Of a stretch of DNA of 24,789 nt, positions 24,309-24,789 are shown piece after piece (positions within the stretch are counted from its first letter, which is position 1; the number at the start of each line of letters is the position of its first letter). The notes beneath the pieces are model-generated. The model saw only the letters and a list, made by a program, of their open reading frames with translations. It had not been told where the DNA came from and did not search any database. The stretch lies in IMG/VR virus record IMGVR_UViG_3300000117_000232, positions 1-24,789 of that record; one strand, written 5' to 3'. This DNA is from a virus. The position numbers and the translations under genes were made by a program.

Positions 24309-24566
24309 TTACCACATTTTACAAGACCAATATCTTGGACTTGTTTTATCTTTAGCTGTACTGCATTTGTGTCTTGCTCTAAATGATGCTCTAGCTTTTG
24401 GGTTATCTTTTCGTATTTCCATGTTGGGGTCGCCAAACATAACCTTTTTAACTTTGTCACCATCTTGAACAAATACTTTAAATTTTTTTCTACCATGTCC
24501 TGGTTCGCCTTTACCAATCCTAGATGGACTGTTGAGTTTGACAGACTTACCTTGATATTCAGCCAT
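24309..24566 (-). CDS. Conserved small phage protein with FGDPNMEI signature (85 aa)
   Basis: ATG 24566 follows the 23-aa gene's stop by two bases. The protein has a basic Gly-rich N-terminus (PSRIGKGEPGHGRKKF), a strand pair (KVFVQDGDKVKKVMFGD), the segment FGDPNMEIRKDNP (44-56), and a C-terminus FRARHKC (62-68) then RYWSCKMW (78-85) with conserved-looking Cys68, Cys82 and His66. I know this signature from small proteins of cyanophages and other marine phages; their function is not established to my knowledge. The Cys/His residues may bind metal. A different frame over the same bases (24293-24517) lacks this signature and is rejected. Confidence 0.85.
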   Translation of the reverse strand: MAEYQGKSVKLNSPSRIGKGEPGHGRKKFKVFVQDGDKVKKVMFGDPNMEIRKDNPKARASFRARHKCSTAKDKTSPRYWSCKMW

Positions 24567-24568
24567 AC

Positions 24569-24640
24569 TTACTTCTTTTTCTTTTTACCTTTTTTGGATT
24601 TTTTATTCATCCCTTTTGGGTAACCAATACCTTTTGGCAT
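24569..24640 (-). CDS. Lys-rich 23-aa peptide
   Basis: ATG 24640 to TAA 24569 with a full AGGAG five bases upstream. The product begins MPKGIGYPKGMNK and continues as almost pure Lys/Ser/Gly, ending in five Lys; 11 of 23 residues are Lys. Its stop is two bases before the next start. MPKG-x-GY peptides of this kind are seen in marine phages, again without known function. The good SD at the head of the operon is the main evidence that it is translated. It may bind nucleic acid or simply couple translation into the following genes. Confidence 0.65.
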   Translation of the reverse strand: MPKGIGYPKGMNKKSKKGKKKKK

Positions 24641-24676
24641 ATTAACTCCTGTGTTGTTTTTATTATCATAACACAA

Positions 24677-24696
24677 AACCTCGCCGAAGCGAGGTT
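24677..24696 (-). terminator. C(UUCG)G hairpin, intrinsic terminator candidate
   Basis: A perfect 8-bp stem with arms AACCTCGC and GCGAGGTT around a four-base loop. Read on the minus strand the loop is UUCG closed by C-G, a very stable tetraloop. The 3' arm runs into GGTTTTG, a short U-run. It lies 37 bases before the 23-aa gene. It could end an upstream minus-strand transcript lying mostly outside the window, or sit in the leader of the packaging operon. The other strand shows no U-run. Confidence 0.6.
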
Positions 24697-24719
24697 CTGT
24701 TCGTACAGTCTGTCCATTT

Positions 24720-24748
24720 ACTGTAATGAAAAATATGAAAGTTCACAA
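24720..24748 (-). promoter_or_regulatory. Weak promoter candidate upstream of the packaging operon
   Basis: On the minus strand TTGTGA (24748-24743) is separated by 17 bases from TACAGT (24725-24720); each matches the bacterial consensus at four of six positions with ideal spacing. If used, the C(UUCG)G hairpin would lie in the 5' leader of the mRNA. AT-rich DNA gives such matches often, so this is tentative. Confidence 0.2.
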
Positions 24749-24789
24749 AACTATTACATCTCTTTACACCAGTACACCATATACTTTTG

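Noticed and set aside
24293-24517. A 74-aa minus-strand frame
   Set aside because: It overlaps the 85-aa gene in another frame, and only the 85-aa frame has the conserved FGDPNMEI and RYWSCKMW signature. It also overlaps the start of the 45-aa gene.
24726-24789. A plus-strand frame (MKNMKVHKTITSLYTS...) open to the right edge, possible divergent gene
   Set aside because: Only 21 codons are visible, there is no SD, and the nearby hairpin has terminator polarity on the minus strand. It could be real if the genome has a divergent module, so sequence to the right would decide.
24754-24789. Possible last codons of an upstream minus-strand gene
   Set aside because: Two frames end at plausible stops here (TAA at 24754 and at 24764), but a dozen codons cannot distinguish a gene end from chance.

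Overview
The window is the virion-structure and DNA-packaging module of a tailed double-stranded DNA phage (Caudoviricetes). Every convincing gene lies on the minus strand, so the module is read from high to low coordinates. The DNA is AT-rich (roughly one third G+C by eye), genes abut or overlap by 1, 4, 8 or up to 17 bases, and nothing chromosomal, no tRNA and no CRISPR is visible. Protein style (LY[FY]T fibre repeats, tiny Lys-rich proteins before the terminase, an SU10/DUF5309-type capsid protein) resembles uncultured marine phages. The absence of tape-measure, tail-tube and sheath genes, together with an adaptor and a propeller-like nozzle candidate directly after the capsid gene, points to a short-tailed (podovirus) virion. 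Several internal-protein motifs and a Thr/Ser-rich linker recall actinobacterial phages, so a low-GC marine actinomycete host is a reasonable but unproven guess.

In order of transcription: (1) 24,789-24,641 is a short non-coding stretch with a C(UUCG)G terminator-like hairpin. (2) 24,640-24,068 holds four tiny genes: a 23-aa Lys-rich peptide, an 85-aa conserved phage protein, a 45-aa basic protein and a 30-aa Cys4 zinc-ribbon peptide with a TTG start that ends inside the terminase gene. (3) 24,078-20,389 encodes the large terminase, with an unusual N-terminal Cys4 finger and helix-turn-helix-like segment, and the portal. (4) 20,396-19,814 has two small unknown genes whose starts are fixed by Shine-Dalgarno (SD) sequences. 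(5) 19,814-6,600 is a 13.2-kb block, more than half the window: a 2,070-aa giant protein, a 319-aa protein, a lytic transglycosylase-like enzyme, a 62-aa protein, and 731-, 658- and 286-aa proteins. I read this block as the DNA-ejection/internal-virion apparatus.

(6) 6,599-6,404 is the largest non-coding gap of the module: an extended -10 promoter followed by a leader of about 160 nt with three hairpins. (7) 6,403-4,899 encodes the scaffold and major capsid protein, separated by a hairpin that duplicates the capsid SD sequence; another hairpin follows the capsid gene. (8) 4,830-149 encodes the adaptor, the nozzle candidate and a repeat-rich tail fibre, and a second fibre-like gene runs off the left edge.

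Functionally, the terminase pumps DNA through the portal into a shell built from capsid protein on the scaffold. The ejection proteins, including the cell-wall enzyme, would be packaged and later extruded to carry DNA across the envelope. Adaptor and nozzle form the short tail and the fibres recognise the host. The least explained parts are the giant ejection block placed before the capsid genes, the string of microproteins upstream of the terminase, and the RNA structures around scaffold and capsid.
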